Positions 6,614 to 7,011 of a stretch of DNA of 7,011 bases are shown piece after piece. The stretch covers positions 1-7,011 of the forward strand of contig CAZXIY010000060.1 in assembly GCA_964640935.1 (NCBI GenBank). Direction: 5' to 3'. Positions within the stretch are counted from its first letter, which is position 1; each line of letters begins with the position of its first letter. The position numbers and the translations under genes are program-made. The stretch comes from CAZXIY01 sp964640935 (lineage in GTDB: Archaea; Thermoplasmatota; Thermoplasmata; Methanomassiliicoccales; Methanomethylophilaceae). The notes beneath the pieces were generated by a model, which ran no database searches, was not told where the DNA came from, and was given only the letters and a program-made list of their open reading frames with translations.

Positions 6614-7003
6614 TCAGATCTGCAATTCCAATGCATAGATCACGTTGCCGTCGTCGTCCCTGAAGGATGTCATGAGACCCAGCGGACATTTTTTGGGATC
6701 GATCACGAATATGACGCCTTCATCCACGAGACGCCTGTGCAGATCATACGGGCTGTCCGTTCTGAGGAAGACGCCTGTGTCGACGCCGACCTTCTGGCTC
6801 TTCTTTATCATGACATATGAGTCCCCGTTCTTCAGGATCGCTTCGTCCTCGTTCTGGGACATTATCTCCATTTTGAGAAGCCCGTTATAGAATCTTACGG
6901 AACGGGCGACATCCCTGGACGGGATCGCGACAGCCGCGAGACCGTGCGGAAGACCCTCGGTCGTATACTCGAATTTCCCGCCGTGCGGATCACCTAGTGG
7001 CAT
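6614..7003 (-). CDS. Small VOC-superfamily (glyoxalase-like) protein of unknown substrate
   Basis: The 129-residue protein has the size and pattern of a single-subunit vicinal-oxygen-chelate protein. It has an N-terminal beta-alpha unit GLAAVAIPSRDVARSVRFYNGLL (from residue 21, matching the common HVAIPVxDxxRSxxFY pattern) and a C-terminal FRDDDGNVIYALEL (114-127, matching the DPDGN motif). The first metal ligand, the His usually just before VAI, is Ala24. The Glu usually found just after GNxI is Tyr123, leaving only E126 nearby. It may therefore bind a ligand without metal, or use other residues. No substrate can be assigned. The ATG at 7003-7001 lies 8 nt from the window edge with only GGAAAT upstream; the frame stays open to the edge, so a start outside the window is possible. 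It is convergent with sufB, and its true upstream neighbour is not visible. Confidence 0.85.
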   Translation of the reverse strand: MPLGDPHGGKFEYTTEGLPHGLAAVAIPSRDVARSVRFYNGLLKMEIMSQNEDEAILKNGDSYVMIKKSQKVGVDTGVFLRTDSPYDLHRRLVDEGVIFVIDPKKCPLGLMTSFRDDDGNVIYALELQI

Positions 7004-7011
7004 ATTTCCGC

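Noticed and set aside
1762..6616. Absence of TAG among the visible stop codons as a sign of pyrrolysine coding
   Set aside because: Six stop codons (TAA or TGA) are far too few to be meaningful, and no gene shows an in-frame TAG.
6987..6992. GGTGAT on the minus strand just inside the VOC gene, as a ribosome binding site for a later start
   Set aside because: No in-frame start codon follows at a usable distance, and the conserved beta-alpha unit begins soon after, so it is probably coincidental coding sequence.

Overview
The window looks like a chromosomal segment of a euryarchaeon, most likely one related to the Methanomassiliicoccales (Thermoplasmatota). Ribosome binding sites are of the GGTGA type, Arg and Ile codons favour AGG/AGA and ATA, upstream regions are AT-rich with TATA-like elements, and the genes are archaeal variants: PhoU with an N-terminal AbrB-like domain, and a minimal SufC-SufB pair. 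The lineage is an inference from gene style and moderate-to-high GC; no rRNA or marker gene is present to prove it. There are no mobile elements, CRISPR arrays, tRNAs or rRNAs.

Phosphate region (1-4486). A phoU gene, truncated by the left window edge, runs leftward. It diverges from a rightward operon pstS - pstCA - pstB across a 113-bp AT-rich intergenic region (795-907). That region holds a perfect 14-bp palindrome and several repeated short motifs that could be operators. PstS captures phosphate outside the cell. The two permease subunits PstC and PstA are fused into one 649-residue membrane protein, with two additional predicted membrane segments near the junction. PstB powers transport. 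PhoU presumably links phosphate status to transport and, through its AbrB-like domain, possibly to transcription. The operon is tight: 11 nt between pstS and pstCA, 4 nt between pstCA and pstB.

Iron-sulfur region (4487-6613). A 117-bp gap with a 9-bp hairpin and a separate promoter-like stretch separates pst from a two-gene sufC-sufB operon. Its genes overlap by 25 nt. The pair matches the minimal SUF-like (SMS-type) Fe-S cluster scaffold of methanogens. SufB retains the Cys and Glu matching the E. coli catalytic pair, at identical spacing. SufC carries two CxxC pairs. A GC-rich hairpin with a T-rich tail follows sufB.

Right end (6614-7011). A leftward gene encodes a small VOC (glyoxalase-like) protein that appears to lack the usual metal ligands; it is convergent with sufB.

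The window is mostly ordinary housekeeping. The points most worth checking are the PstC-PstA fusion with its extra membrane hairpin, the palindrome facing an AbrB-PhoU protein, and the double CxxC of SufC.
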